Positions 26,893 to 36,076 of a stretch of 64,000 bases of DNA are shown here, piece after piece. Positions within the stretch are counted from its first letter, which is position 1. Each line of letters begins with the position of its first letter. A program made the translations under genes and the position numbers. Source of the stretch: Eubacterium sp. (lineage in GTDB: Bacteria; Bacillota; Clostridia; Lachnospirales; Lachnospiraceae); assembly GCA_024690665.1 (NCBI GenBank), contig JAILOU010000051.1:56399-120398 (forward strand), read 5' to 3'. The notes below the pieces were generated by a model. It worked only from the letters and a program-made list of their open reading frames with translations. It was not told the origin of the DNA and did no database searches.

Positions 26893-28572
26893 ATGGCAGA
26901 TTACAAGACAGATATCGAAATCGCCCAGGAATGCGAAAAGCAGAAGATTACGGAGATTGCGAAGGTCGCAGGAGTTGATGATCAGTACTTAGAATTATAT
27001 GGTAACTACAAGGCTAAGATTGATTATCAGATGCTCAAAGACAAGGCAAATGAGCCGGATGGTAAACTGATTTTGGTGACCGCGATTACACCGACACCTG
27101 CAGGTGAAGGTAAGACAACGACTTCCGTTGGTCTTGCAGATGGAATGAGAAAAATCGGCAAGAAGACAGTCGTTGCGTTAAGAGAACCATCTCTTGGACC
27201 GGTCTTTGGAATCAAAGGTGGGGCTGCCGGCGGTGGATATGCACAGGTTGTTCCGATGGAAGATATTAACCTTCACTTTACCGGTGATTTCCACGCAATC
27301 GGAGCTGCGAATAACCTGCTTGCCGCAATGCTTGATAATCATATTCAGCAGGGCAATGCGCTTGGTATCGATCCTAAGCAGATTACCTGGAAGAGAGCTG
27401 TAGATATGAACGATCGTCAGCTTCGTCATGTCATTGACGGTATCGGTGGTAAGATGCAGGGGGTTCCTCGTGAAGATGGATTTGAAATCACGGTTGCTTC
27501 TGAAATTATGGCAATCTTATGCCTGTCTTCCGATATTATGGATTTAAAAGAACGTCTGTCTCGAATTGTTGTTGGATATACCTATTCCGGAGATCCTGTT
27601 ACAGCTAAGGATCTGAAGGCACAGGGTGCAATGGCTGCACTGTTAAAGGATGCTCTTAAGCCTAATCTGGTGCAGACCTTAGAGGGTACACCGGCTTTGA
27701 TTCATGGTGGACCATTTGCCAATATTGCACATGGATGTAACTCTATTACAGCGACGAAGATGGCATTAAAGCTTTCTGATTATACAATTACAGAGGCTGG
27801 TTTTGCTGCCGATCTTGGTGCTGAGAAGTTCCTAGACATCAAGTGTAGAGCTGCCGGACTTACGCCGTCTGCAGTTGTTGTAGTGGCTACGGTTCGTGCT
27901 CTTAAGTATCACGGCGGAGTTGCCAAGAATGATTTAAATAATGAGAACTTAGAAGCTCTTAAGGCAGGTCTTCCGAATCTGCTTCAGCATGTTGGCAATA
28001 TCAAGGATGTATTTGGTCTTCCTTGTGTGGTTGCAATCAATGCATTCCCAACGGATACGAAGGCTGAACTTGACATGGTAGAAGCTGAGTGTAAGAAGCT
28101 TGGTGTTAATGTTGCCTTGTCTGAAGTATGGGCGAAAGGCGGCGAAGGCGGTAAGGCATTGGCTGAGGAAGTGGTTCGTCTGTGTGAAGAACCGAACAAC
28201 TTCAAGCAGTCTTATGAGCTTGACCTTAGTATTGAAGAAAAACTTGAAGCTATCTGTAAGAAGATCTATCATGCAGATGGCGTAGAGTTAACCGCAGGTG
28301 CGAAAAAGCAGCTTGCGAAATTAGAAGAACTTGGATATGGAAATCTTCCAATCTGTATGGCTAAGACGCAGTATTCGTTCTCGGATAATCCGAAGCTTCT
28401 TGGAGCACCGAAAGGATTTACTGTTACGGTTCGTAATCTTAAGGTATCAGCAGGAGCCGGATTTATTGTGGCACTTACCGGTGATATCATGACTATGCCG
28501 GGACTTCCGAAAGTACCTGCTGCTGAGAAAATTGATATTGATGAGAATGGAGTTATTACAGGACTCTTCTAA
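26893..28572 (+). CDS. fhs: Formate-tetrahydrofolate ligase
   Basis: This 559-residue enzyme joins formate to tetrahydrofolate at the cost of ATP, giving 10-formyl-THF. The ATP loop [12 protein letters not shown] is at residues 66-77, and the family blocks [20 protein letters not shown] and [14 protein letters not shown] follow. Length and sequence are typical throughout. AAAAGGAG lies just upstream of the ATG. It stands alone between two terminators, away from the fchA-folD pair at 58.6-60.1 kb that continues the same folate pathway. It serves acetogenic carbon fixation in some Clostridia and formyl supply or reverse flux in others; the window cannot decide which. Confidence 0.97.
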   Translation: MADYKTDIEIAQECEKQKITEIAKVAGVDDQYLELYGNYKAKIDYQMLKDKANEPDGKLILVTAITPTPAGEGKTTTSVGLADGMRKIGKKTVVALREPSLGPVFGIKGGAAGGGYAQVVPMEDINLHFTGDFHAIGAANNLLAAMLDNHIQQGNALGIDPKQITWKRAVDMNDRQLRHVIDGIGGKMQGVPREDGFEITVASEIMAILCLSSDIMDLKERLSRIVVGYTYSGDPVTAKDLKAQGAMAALLKDALKPNLVQTLEGTPALIHGGPFANIAHGCNSITATKMALKLSDYTITEAGFAADLGAEKFLDIKCRAAGLTPSAVVVVATVRALKYHGGVAKNDLNNENLEALKAGLPNLLQHVGNIKDVFGLPCVVAINAFPTDTKAELDMVEAECKKLGVNVALSEVWAKGGEGGKALAEEVVRLCEEPNNFKQSYELDLSIEEKLEAICKKIYHADGVELTAGAKKQLAKLEELGYGNLPICMAKTQYSFSDNPKLLGAPKGFTVTVRNLKVSAGAGFIVALTGDIMTMPGLPKVPAAEKIDIDENGVITGLF

Positions 28573-28587
28573 AGAAAATAGAACAAA

Positions 28588-28628
28588 AAAGACGGACTTT
28601 TGGCGAGCAGTCAAAGGTCTGTTTTTTT
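28588..28628 (+). terminator. Terminator after fhs
   Basis: An imperfect hairpin with arms around AGACGGACTTTTG and CAAAGGTCTG is followed by a run of seven T residues, 16 bases past the fhs stop. Confidence 0.75.
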
Positions 28629-28662
28629 GAGTGTGTTGAGAATTGGAAAGGAATGGTAGAGA

Positions 28663-28986
28663 ATGATTAATTTATTAGAAGCGTTAATGATCTTTTGCTG
28701 GGGATTATCCTGGCCGGTTTCGATTCGAAAGTCGTGGGTTTCAAGGACGGCAAAGGGAAAAAGTGTTGTATTTGAAGTGTTTATCTGGTTTGGCTATGTA
28801 TGTGGGATTGTGCGTAAGTTTTTGCAGATTTCACAAGGTGGAGAATTTGACTGGCTCTTTTATCTTGGATTTATCTTTTATTTCTTAAACATTATAGAAG
28901 TGAGCATTGATATGTGTTTGTGGTTTCGAAATCGTAGATTGGATCGAGAAATGGACAAAAATCAAGAAAAATGTCGGTTTTCTTAG
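28663..28986 (+). CDS. Small PQ-loop/SWEET-like membrane protein
   Basis: This 107-residue protein has three hydrophobic segments (LLEALMIFCWGLSWPVSI, FIWFGYVCGIVRKFL, FYLGFIFYFLNIIEVSIDM). Its first loop, SIRKSWVSRTAKGKSVVFE, resembles the WP-kxxRTKSxxGKS pattern seen in PQ-loop and SemiSWEET proteins. Those form sugar or amino-acid pores as dimers. Related sequences are usually annotated as hypothetical in Lachnospiraceae. AAAGGAATGG precedes the ATG. It has no obvious partner; the gene stands alone between the fhs terminator and the poly-T promoter. Confidence 0.6.
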   Translation: MINLLEALMIFCWGLSWPVSIRKSWVSRTAKGKSVVFEVFIWFGYVCGIVRKFLQISQGGEFDWLFYLGFIFYFLNIIEVSIDMCLWFRNRRLDREMDKNQEKCRFS

Positions 28987-29003
28987 AAAATTTGCGAAAA
29001 GAC

Positions 29004-29033
29004 TTGATTTTTTTTTTTTTTTTTTCAAATAAT
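29004..29033 (+). promoter_or_regulatory. Promoter with an 18-T tract in its spacer
   Basis: TTGATT (29004-29009) and AATAAT (29028-29033) are 18 bases apart, and the spacer is almost wholly T. A TATATT at 29033-29038 is an alternative -10. It drives the secreted-protein gene at 29089. Confidence 0.55.
29008..29025 (+). repeat. Homopolymer tract of 18 T
   Basis: Eighteen consecutive T residues occupy the promoter spacer upstream of a secreted-protein gene. Tracts of this length change length easily by slipped-strand mispairing, so they can switch expression. The tract is also a place where sequencing or assembly may be wrong by a base or more. Confidence 0.9.
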
Positions 29034-29088
29034 ATATTCATAGCTTGGTTAATAAATGTCGAGCAAAAAAAATCAAGGAGGCATAATT

Positions 29089-29967
29089 ATGAGGGAGAAA
29101 AAATCTAAAATTAGTGCATTGGTAATCGCCTTTGCCGTGTTGTTAACGGCTGTTGCTTTACCAACAATGACGTATGCTAAAACAACACCGAAATTGAGCA
29201 GTGTAAAGAATTATTATCAAAGTGATGAGGGGTGGTCATTAAGTAACAAGGTTTCGTATGTGTATACGCAGTCAGGAGCTATAAAAAAAGTGAATACAGC
29301 TTCTTATTGTGATGGAGCTAAAAATTATTCGTCAAATATGAAGTATACATATAAGAAAAAAGCAAAGACGGTTACCGCCACGGGAAAGATGTATGTAGGA
29401 AAAAGCTATCAAGGAAAAGAGGTGGTCAAAAGCACCTATTACGACAAGTCCTTGAAACATGTAAAAAAAACGGTAAGAAAAGTTTATGATAGTAGTAATA
29501 ATCTGATAACTAAGTACATTTATACATATACTAAAAAAGGTGTTGAAAAGAGTTATGCATACTACGTGGAAGGTGAGTTGTTGACGAAAGAGTCATATAA
29601 TTTCAACAAAAAAGGAAAGAGAACGGACGGAACAGTTACAGAATATGACGCAAATGGAACAGCTACAGAATATCAGTTAAAATATTCTTATAAAAAGGGC
29701 TATACATATGAAACAATAATGAATAGTGACGGTACTGTTCATAGTAAGTCAAAATATAAGACTGATGCAGCAGGAGTTGATGTATATTTATATAAGACTG
29801 ATTATAGTTACTCTAGCGATGAAAGTGGTAATGTTACTTATTCTGAAGTAAAATATACTTATAAGAATACCTATTACAAAAAAGGTGTCTCTAAGGGGTG
29901 CTTGAAGACAACTATTGCATATGTTAATGGTGAAAAAAAAATAAAGACAACTTACAAATACAAATAA
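29089..29967 (+). CDS. Secreted protein with YD-like repeats, function unknown
   Basis: This 292-residue protein has an N-terminal signal peptide (SKISALVIAFAVLLTAVALP, then TYAK), so it is exported. The mature part has loosely repeated Tyr-Lys-Gly units such as YTYKKKAKTVTATG, YIYTYTKKGVEKSYAYY and LKYSYKKGYTYETIM, similar in style to YD/RHS or MORN-type beta repeats. No anchoring motif is visible, so it may be released or held by charge. I do not recognise a function. The start at 29089 is supported by AAGGAGG eight bases upstream. The gene is AT-rich and sits behind an unstable poly-T promoter, fitting a variable surface or interaction protein. Confidence 0.65.
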   Translation: MREKKSKISALVIAFAVLLTAVALPTMTYAKTTPKLSSVKNYYQSDEGWSLSNKVSYVYTQSGAIKKVNTASYCDGAKNYSSNMKYTYKKKAKTVTATGKMYVGKSYQGKEVVKSTYYDKSLKHVKKTVRKVYDSSNNLITKYIYTYTKKGVEKSYAYYVEGELLTKESYNFNKKGKRTDGTVTEYDANGTATEYQLKYSYKKGYTYETIMNSDGTVHSKSKYKTDAAGVDVYLYKTDYSYSSDESGNVTYSEVKYTYKNTYYKKGVSKGCLKTTIAYVNGEKKIKTTYKYK

Positions 29968-29982
29968 TATAAAATGATTTTA

Positions 29983-30027
29983 GGCTATCGCTTTAGATAA
30001 TGTGGTTATTAAAAGCGATAGCTTTTT
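29983..30027 (+). terminator. Terminator after the YD-like secreted protein
   Basis: A perfect 11-bp stem (GCTATCGCTTT with AAAGCGATAGC) and a five-T tail, 16 bases past the stop. Confidence 0.87.
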
Positions 30028-30164
30028 GTTTGAAAAATATAAAAACATGTCACTTTCTTAGAAAAGTGTGAGAAAACATTTCTTCTTTTTTCTTTTTTGA
30101 TAGAATATTTTTAGGTTGCTTTATGAAATGAGGGGATTAACAAGTTAGAGAGGAGAGAGGGAAA

Positions 30165-30662
30165 ATGAAAGCAAAATTTAAAATGCCGATTATCATAATT
30201 GGGTGTCTTATTGTATTTGGATTTGGATCCATTGCAACAAGTAATGGAATCAATAATCTATTTATAGTTACAGCGGAGGCTGCAAGCACTAAGACAGTAA
30301 GTGGAACAATAAAATCAGCATCATGCACCTATCATTACGGTATAGGGTTCGGAACCTGTAATACAATAGCAAAAAATTATACTTATAAGTTAAAGGTGCC
30401 GTTGACAAGTAAAGGAAATGTGTATCAGTCAAAAGTTACTAAAACGTATGTTGATAATAATACAACATTAAAACGTATAAAGTTGTCGGTAGCACTTCTC
30501 TGCGGATACGCATCATCACCATTCGTTCAATCTGTTTCTACTACATCAAGTAGTGTTAGAGTTGTTTACCAAGTTCCAGTGTTTGGAAACTTTAATCCAA
30601 CTGATACATATAACTGTGTAGGAACAGGTGTAGTGCAAGTAAAAGTCGTTTATAAAATTTAA
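30165..30662 (+). CDS. Small secreted protein, unknown function
   Basis: This 165-residue protein has a hydrophobic signal segment (MPIIIIGCLIVFGFGSIA) and probable cleavage after AEA in VTAEAASTK. The mature part is rich in Thr, Ser, Val and Tyr and looks like all-beta, with two or more cysteine pairs possible (SASCTYHYGIGFGTC, ALLCGYA, YNCVG). I recognise no family. GAGAGGAGAG precedes the ATG. It is a single-gene unit bounded by terminators and is AT-rich like its upstream neighbour, so the two look like an accessory pair of secreted proteins. Confidence 0.6.
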   Translation: MKAKFKMPIIIIGCLIVFGFGSIATSNGINNLFIVTAEAASTKTVSGTIKSASCTYHYGIGFGTCNTIAKNYTYKLKVPLTSKGNVYQSKVTKTYVDNNTTLKRIKLSVALLCGYASSPFVQSVSTTSSSVRVVYQVPVFGNFNPTDTYNCVGTGVVQVKVVYKI

Positions 30663-30712
30663 ACTATAACAGATTTATAATTAAAGCATTCTTGAATTTG
30701 AATAAAGCAGCT

Positions 30713-30764
30713 AAGAGGTTAGAAGCAAGTGAAAAGATTCATTTGTTTTTAACCTCTTTTTTTA
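30713..30764 (+). terminator. Terminator after the small secreted protein
   Basis: AAGAGGTTA pairs with TAACCTCTT over a 28-base loop and is followed by a run of T. Confidence 0.75.
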
Positions 30765-30803
30765 CCTTCTAAGAAAATGACACATTTAGCACAGAAAAGG
30801 TCG

Positions 30804-30832
30804 TTTTATTAGGTGGAAACCTGTGCCATAAT
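30804..30832 (+). promoter_or_regulatory. Possible promoter for the OFA transporter gene
   Basis: TTTTAT (30804-30809) and CATAAT (30827-30832) are 17 bases apart and about 76 bases before the ATG. The -35 is a weak match. Confidence 0.35.
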
Positions 30833-30908
30833 ACAAACATAAAGAAACTATAAAAAATTTCTAAAGAACCTTATAAGAAGGTATGTTAGAAAAGGAGGTA
30901 TTTTTATT

Positions 30909-32264
30909 ATGGCAAGTAATGCTAACAGAGGAAAGTTCCTCGCAAATGCGATACTATTATGTATCTTAGGTGTCATTTTCATGTTCTTGTATTCAGGACT
31001 GCAAAATGACCAGATCAACATTATTTGGTCTTTTATCACTGAAGCAAATGGGGGCTGGAGTCAAAATGCAACAATTTTACCAATGACAGTTGGTAACTTT
31101 GTATGTATTCCATTAACATTTCTTTATGGTACTTTATTTGTAAAGTTTGGCGTTAAGAAACCACTTATGGTAGTGTTGATTATTACAGCTATTGGCGTGT
31201 TTGGAATTGTTGGGGCTAACGGTCTTGACTGCAATGGTGGTGCGGCATCAGGAAACTATGCGTTGTTCTTTGTATCATTATTTGTAGTAAGATGCGGATG
31301 TATGATTCTTCAGATGGCAGGCTTCATGCTTGTTGCAAACTGGTTTATCAAATTCCGTGGACAGATTATGGGTATCGTAACAATCGGTTCTCCGCTGTTC
31401 TCGGTAGTTGGTACTGGTTTGATGTCTTCTGTCATTCAAGATAAATTTGATGGAGATTACAGATATTTTTATGTAGGAATCGCAGTTGTTATTATTGTAA
31501 TCATCGTTGTTGTGGCGCTCTTTGTTAGAGATACACCGGAAGATGTGGGATGTTATCCGGATGGATTTGATCATGCGCCGGTTTCTGAGAAAATTGATGA
31601 AGTTAAACTTACGGTACGTCAGGTATTAAGCCAGAAAAAGGGATGGCAACTTATTATTGCGTTCGGTGCATTTCAGTTTATCATTAATGCTTGTATGGGA
31701 TCTATGGCAGCTCGTTATATTGCGTTAGGTGGTGGAGATCCAACCGTAGCATGGGTAGGCGTTGCAACAAAATGGTTAGCTGTTGGTGCTGTGCTTGGTA
31801 TTCCAATGTCTTATGTGTTTGGATTCCTCGATGATAAGTTTGGTTCTATAAAGGCTTCCATCGTTTTGGGACTTTGTGAATTTATTCCGGTTCTTTGCTT
31901 AATGCTTCAGCCACAAGGCGGTTCGGTGCCTCTTATGATTGGTTGGGGAATTGGCGTAGCTTGTATGACAGGTGGTGTTCCAACACTTCATCCATGTATT
32001 ACATCTTATGCATATGGCCGTAGAGAATATCAGTCAGCAAACAGAATTATTATGGCAATCCAGCTCATCCCTTCAGCTTTTGCAGCTCAGATGATGGTTA
32101 TCTTGATTAATCAGGGAAAAGCAACTTTGGGATATTCTATTCTTCTTGTTGTAATCGTAATAGGTTTGATTGCTACAATTTCAATGTTGAAGTTAAAAGA
32201 TGCGAATGCTGCAGACCGTATGTATGCAAATGCACAGCAGGATATGGCAGATAACGTTAATTAG
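30909..32264 (+). CDS. MFS transporter, OFA (oxalate/formate antiporter) type
   Basis: This 451-residue protein has about twelve membrane helices in the major facilitator pattern. The N-terminal GGWSQNATILPMTVGNFVCIPLTFLYG region and the cytoplasmic loop KFGVKKPLM resemble OFA-family transporters, which exchange small carboxylates such as oxalate, formate or pyruvate. VRCGCMILQMAGFMLVANW and the FRGQIMGIVTIGSP segment also fit that family. AAAGGAGG precedes the ATG. The substrate is not fixed by sequence. It forms a single-gene unit with its own terminator. A VOC-family enzyme gene follows, but a functional link is not shown. Confidence 0.85.
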   Translation: MASNANRGKFLANAILLCILGVIFMFLYSGLQNDQINIIWSFITEANGGWSQNATILPMTVGNFVCIPLTFLYGTLFVKFGVKKPLMVVLIITAIGVFGIVGANGLDCNGGAASGNYALFFVSLFVVRCGCMILQMAGFMLVANWFIKFRGQIMGIVTIGSPLFSVVGTGLMSSVIQDKFDGDYRYFYVGIAVVIIVIIVVVALFVRDTPEDVGCYPDGFDHAPVSEKIDEVKLTVRQVLSQKKGWQLIIAFGAFQFIINACMGSMAARYIALGGGDPTVAWVGVATKWLAVGAVLGIPMSYVFGFLDDKFGSIKASIVLGLCEFIPVLCLMLQPQGGSVPLMIGWGIGVACMTGGVPTLHPCITSYAYGRREYQSANRIIMAIQLIPSAFAAQMMVILINQGKATLGYSILLVVIVIGLIATISMLKLKDANAADRMYANAQQDMADNVN

Positions 32265-32276
32265 TTATACTCTCTC

Positions 32277-32332
32277 AAAAATGACTTAAGATACTAAAGA
32301 TGGCTTCTGCTATAATGCAGAAGTCATTTTTA
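32277..32332 (+). terminator. Terminator after the OFA transporter gene
   Basis: AAAAATGACTT pairs perfectly with AAGTCATTTTT, and an inner CTTCTGC/GCAGAAG hairpin shares its base. A T tract ends the stem. Confidence 0.8.
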
Positions 32333-32441
32333 GAAAACAGATATTCATAGTTAATAGATAGGGTTATAGAATGCTTGTCGGGAAAACGGCAAAATAATAT
32401 AATGGACAAGAAGGTAAAGAGATAGAAGGAGGTCTTTTATT

Positions 32442-32849
32442 ATGGCAGCAAATGTATGTAATGTACTTCATGTAGGAATCAGCGTTATGGATATGGAACG
32501 TTCTCTTGCATGGTATGAAGAAAATATAGGATTTAAGAAAGTAAAGGATGAATATGCTCCACCACTTGGAGCAAGAATCTGTTTTATTGCAGATCCAAAT
32601 GGATTTGAAATTGAATTGTTCCAGTATGATGAACCAAAGCCGATTCCGGAAGAACGCAAGATGCCGAATTCTGATCTTCAGACAGTAGGAACAAAGCATA
32701 TGGCCATCAGAACAGATGATATGCCGGCTCTGAAAGAAAGATTTGTGAAAAATGGTGTGGATATCGCACATGAAGTAACAATGGGGACAGAAGCCGTGAT
32801 GTTCGTTAGAGATCCGGATGGTGTTTTGATTGAATTTATTCAAAAGTAA
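32442..32849 (+). CDS. VOC-family (glyoxalase/dioxygenase fold) protein
   Basis: This 135-residue protein has the paired beta-alpha-beta-beta-beta layout of the vicinal oxygen chelate fold. The first metal-site histidine is in VLHVGISVMDMERSLAWYEENIGF and a conserved acid is in NGFEIELFQY. The second half has TKHMAIRTDDMPALKERFV and ends DPDGVLIEFIQK, giving the usual His/Glu/His/Glu set. Members include lactoylglutathione lyase-like, methylmalonyl-CoA epimerase-like and resistance proteins; which one this is cannot be said. AGGAGG precedes the ATG. It forms a single-gene unit with its own terminator. Confidence 0.82.
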   Translation: MAANVCNVLHVGISVMDMERSLAWYEENIGFKKVKDEYAPPLGARICFIADPNGFEIELFQYDEPKPIPEERKMPNSDLQTVGTKHMAIRTDDMPALKERFVKNGVDIAHEVTMGTEAVMFVRDPDGVLIEFIQK

Positions 32850-32860
32850 GATTGATGGGG

Positions 32861-32897
32861 GCCTGACAGATATAAAGGTATCTGTTCAGGTCTTTTT
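32861..32897 (+). terminator. Terminator after the VOC gene
   Basis: GCCTGACAGATA pairs with TATCTGTTCAGG across six bases with one mismatch, followed by TCTTTTT. Confidence 0.85.
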
Positions 32898-32934
32898 CCA
32901 CTACATTTTATGAGAAATTGGCTAAAGGGAATCT

Positions 32935-34254
32935 ATGAAGAAAGAGTATTTAAAGACAGGTTATAGCATTGTATTTATATTGGCATTTGCCTTGCTTTTA
33001 CTTGTGGTTTTTATATTTGGAAATCATAAAGTGAATGACACATCTGAAGAAGAGGAAGTAACGGAGCTTACAATTGTCTACGCATATCAAAATTCCATGT
33101 GGAGTAGTTTCATTGAAAAGGCGGCTACGGAGTTTGAAGCAGAGCATCCGGAGATTGATATTACATTCCAAACGGCTTATGGAGATACCGTCTATGAGAC
33201 AATCTTAAATAAAATGATTGCGCGTGATGAGCTTGGAGATATTGTTCAGGTAAAAGCGCCGGAAGCCTACGTGCAATGCGGAATCTTTGGTGAGATTCCG
33301 GATTCGGTTACGCAACTTGTAAGTGAAGAAAACCGTTATACTTATAAGGATAAGACATATGCCGTTGGGATTGTAAATACAACGACCGGAATTATGTATA
33401 ACAAAGCTCTTTTTGAAAAGTATCATCTTCAAGAGCCAACAACTTATGATGAGTTTTTAGAGTGCTGCGCTGTGTTAAAAAAGCATCATATCACGCCGCT
33501 TGGTATTGGTGGTAGTGATCTGTGGCACATGGAGTTTTGGGTGAACCATTTTCTAAGGACGAATGTACTGTCTGAGAACGAAGACTGGTTTTGTGATTGC
33601 AGTAAGGGAACGGTCTCCTGGACAGATGAAGAGATTACACAGTCTCTAACGCAGCTAAAAGATTTGTTTGATGCCGGATATGTGAACAGCGACTGGCTTA
33701 GCACGACGGATGGTTCTCTGCCTTATCTGTTGTCGGAAGGAGACACTGCCATGGTCATGACCGGCCCATGGGTGGAAGCAGAAGTTACAGAACTTAATGA
33801 TCAGGCGCAGTGGGGATGGTTTTATCTGCCGGATGAAGACGGGCAGGTCGTGGTAGGAGAAAACCGTGATACGTATTTTGCGGTATCAGCAGATTGTCAG
33901 GCAGATGAGAAAAAGTATCAGGCGGCAGAAGCATTTTTGAATTATTTTTATTCTTCTGATAATTATTCTAATCTTCTTCAGTCCATTACCTCATTTTCAA
34001 CGACTAAGGAAAGCGTAGAATATGAAAAAAATGATTTTCAGGAAGAGGTAACGGAAGCATTTACCGATTATGAAACGCATATTACGGGATATGTTGGAGA
34101 TTCGGATACTCCGGAAGGATTTGAAACTGAGATGCTGCAGCTTATACAGCAGATGTTGCAAGACAAAATCAGCATAGAAAAAACGCAAAAGAAGCTGCAA
34201 AAATGCTGGGAGAAATATGAAGAGTCGGAGGTAGATGCAAGTGAAGAAAATTAA
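32935..34254 (+). CDS. Family 1 extracellular solute-binding protein, membrane anchored
   Basis: This 439-residue protein resembles sugar-binding proteins of ABC importers (ELTIVYAYQNSMWSSFIEKA, GIMYNKALFEKYHLQEPTTYDEF, VMTGPWVEAEV). Its N-terminus is a single hydrophobic helix (YSIVFILAFALLLLVVFIF) with no lipobox cysteine, so it is probably tethered by an uncleaved helix. No ABC permease genes follow; instead it overlaps by 14 bases a histidine kinase gene and then a response regulator. It therefore probably works as an extracytoplasmic sensor that presents a ligand-bound state to the kinase, as in some sugar-sensing systems. The ligand is unknown. Confidence 0.8.
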   Translation: MKKEYLKTGYSIVFILAFALLLLVVFIFGNHKVNDTSEEEEVTELTIVYAYQNSMWSSFIEKAATEFEAEHPEIDITFQTAYGDTVYETILNKMIARDELGDIVQVKAPEAYVQCGIFGEIPDSVTQLVSEENRYTYKDKTYAVGIVNTTTGIMYNKALFEKYHLQEPTTYDEFLECCAVLKKHHITPLGIGGSDLWHMEFWVNHFLRTNVLSENEDWFCDCSKGTVSWTDEEITQSLTQLKDLFDAGYVNSDWLSTTDGSLPYLLSEGDTAMVMTGPWVEAEVTELNDQAQWGWFYLPDEDGQVVVGENRDTYFAVSADCQADEKKYQAAEAFLNYFYSSDNYSNLLQSITSFSTTKESVEYEKNDFQEEVTEAFTDYETHITGYVGDSDTPEGFETEMLQLIQQMLQDKISIEKTQKKLQKCWEKYEESEVDASEEN

Positions 34255-36076
34255 AATGCGTTCTACCTTTCAGAAGCTGACACTTGGATTTTTGCTATGC
34301 GGAATGTTGCCGCTTTTGGTGTGTGGAATCTTCTTTTTTGTACGTGAGTATAAGACGGTGCAAAAGTTGATGGTTAGTAACTATAGTCAGATTACAAATT
34401 ATTTTACCAGAAATGTAGAAGATATCATCGACTCTGCAGATACTGTGATGGACGAGATGTATATCTATGATGACGGTGAATCCTCTTTGCTTGATGTGCT
34501 AAAAGATGAGGATATGGAGCAAAGCGAGAAGTCACTTTATATTCAAAAGATGTTTCGGACACTTCTGTCGCAGAGCGAATACATCTCTTCAGAGCGATTT
34601 GCCGATAATGCAGGCAATACCTATTCGTATTATTTTGATCCGAATAAGACACTGCGTAATGGGGCTGAGTTTTATACTGCCTACGCAGGAAACAAGGAAG
34701 AAGATATTGCGTCGGATACAACGCTCAAGATCTATGCAGCAACGCAGGAAAATCAGTTTTGTATTAATTCCGATGATTTTGTATTTGTCATCAGCCGAAA
34801 CATCATGGATATCTCCGGGGTGAAGCAGATTACGAATAAGCCTCTTGGAACAATGTACGTGGATATCAATGTAGACAATATCGGAGCTGTCGTAGATAAG
34901 ATGGAACTGGATAACGCTAAGGTCTATCTGTATCTCAAGGATGAACATCGCTATTTATACAGTGAATCCAAGGAAGATTATATCAACGGAGCCGATCCGT
35001 TAAATGATTATGCGGATCGGATAACAGACTCGTCCGGTCATTTTGTGACATCAGGCAGCACCATCGTTATATATGATCAGATTGAAGATACCGGTATCTA
35101 TTCAGTGATTGTAGCAGATGAAGATCTGGCGTACTCAAATATGATACAAAACAGAGCCATGGTAATAATGGTGATTTGCTTTGTGATTTTTACTTTGCTG
35201 GTAATGTATATGAATTTTTCAAGATGGATTACATCACCGGTTGTAGAACTAAAAAAAGCGATGGAGAAGGTGCAGACAGGTGATCTTTCGGTAAGGGCAA
35301 AAAGCGAATCAAAAGATGAGATGGCTTACATCATCGATGGATTTAATAAGATGGTGGAAGATTTAGATGCTTACATCAAAGAAGTCTATATGGCGCAGAT
35401 TTGTCGCCAGGATGCAGAACTTAACGCGCTCAAGATGCAGATTCAACCGCACTATCTGTATAATACACTCGATGTGATACGTATGACAGCGCTTGACCAG
35501 GGGGACCGGGAGACGGCAAAGCTTCTTGAGAGTCTCGCCAAGCAGCTTCGTTATGTGCTTGGAGCGCAGGCAGAGCGTGTGCCGATTGTAGATGAAATTA
35601 ATATGCTAAAAGAATATGCGCTGATAATGCAGGTTCGATTTGAAAATGCGTTTGATTTTTTTGTGAGCCTAAAAGACGAGGATAGGCAACTTATGACACT
35701 TAAGATGCTGTTTCAGCCGGTGGTGGAAAATGCAATCAAGCATGGAATATGTCCAAAACATTCTAAGGGCCGTGTAGTACTTGAGGTGACAAGGCAGGAC
35801 CGGTATATGGTGGTAACAATCATGGATGACGGAGTCGGTATGAGCGAGGAAATTGTGGCGCATATTATGGATGTACTGCAAAATAAGCCGATTGGTTATC
35901 AAGATCCGGATGGAATCTTAAGTGTAGGCATGAAAAATGTATATGACAGAATTCAACTAAGCTGTGGAAAGGAATATGGATACGTAGTAGAAAGTATTGA
36001 AGGAATGGGAACAATTGTTACTTTCCGATTACCGATATGGGAGGCATTAGATGAAGAAAGTAATCATGGCCGATGA
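34241..36076 (+). CDS. Sensor histidine kinase, YesM-type
   Basis: This 611-residue kinase has an N-terminal TM helix, an extracellular domain of about 260 residues, a second TM helix (IMVICFVIFTLLVMYM), a HAMP domain (ITSPVVELKKAMEKVQTGDL), a His_kinase dimerisation motif QIQPHYLYNTLD near residue 402, and an ATPase domain (VVENAIKHGI, DDGVGM). These are features of YesM kinases that pair with AraC-type regulators. I prefer the GTG at 34241, nine bases after GGAGG, to an ATG at 34235 that lies only three bases from it. It overlaps both its neighbours, so the three genes are coupled. Confidence 0.88.
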   Translation: MKKIKMRSTFQKLTLGFLLCGMLPLLVCGIFFFVREYKTVQKLMVSNYSQITNYFTRNVEDIIDSADTVMDEMYIYDDGESSLLDVLKDEDMEQSEKSLYIQKMFRTLLSQSEYISSERFADNAGNTYSYYFDPNKTLRNGAEFYTAYAGNKEEDIASDTTLKIYAATQENQFCINSDDFVFVISRNIMDISGVKQITNKPLGTMYVDINVDNIGAVVDKMELDNAKVYLYLKDEHRYLYSESKEDYINGADPLNDYADRITDSSGHFVTSGSTIVIYDQIEDTGIYSVIVADEDLAYSNMIQNRAMVIMVICFVIFTLLVMYMNFSRWITSPVVELKKAMEKVQTGDLSVRAKSESKDEMAYIIDGFNKMVEDLDAYIKEVYMAQICRQDAELNALKMQIQPHYLYNTLDVIRMTALDQGDRETAKLLESLAKQLRYVLGAQAERVPIVDEINMLKEYALIMQVRFENAFDFFVSLKDEDRQLMTLKMLFQPVVENAIKHGICPKHSKGRVVLEVTRQDRYMVVTIMDDGVGMSEEIVAHIMDVLQNKPIGYQDPDGILSVGMKNVYDRIQLSCGKEYGYVVESIEGMGTIVTFRLPIWEALDEESNHGR

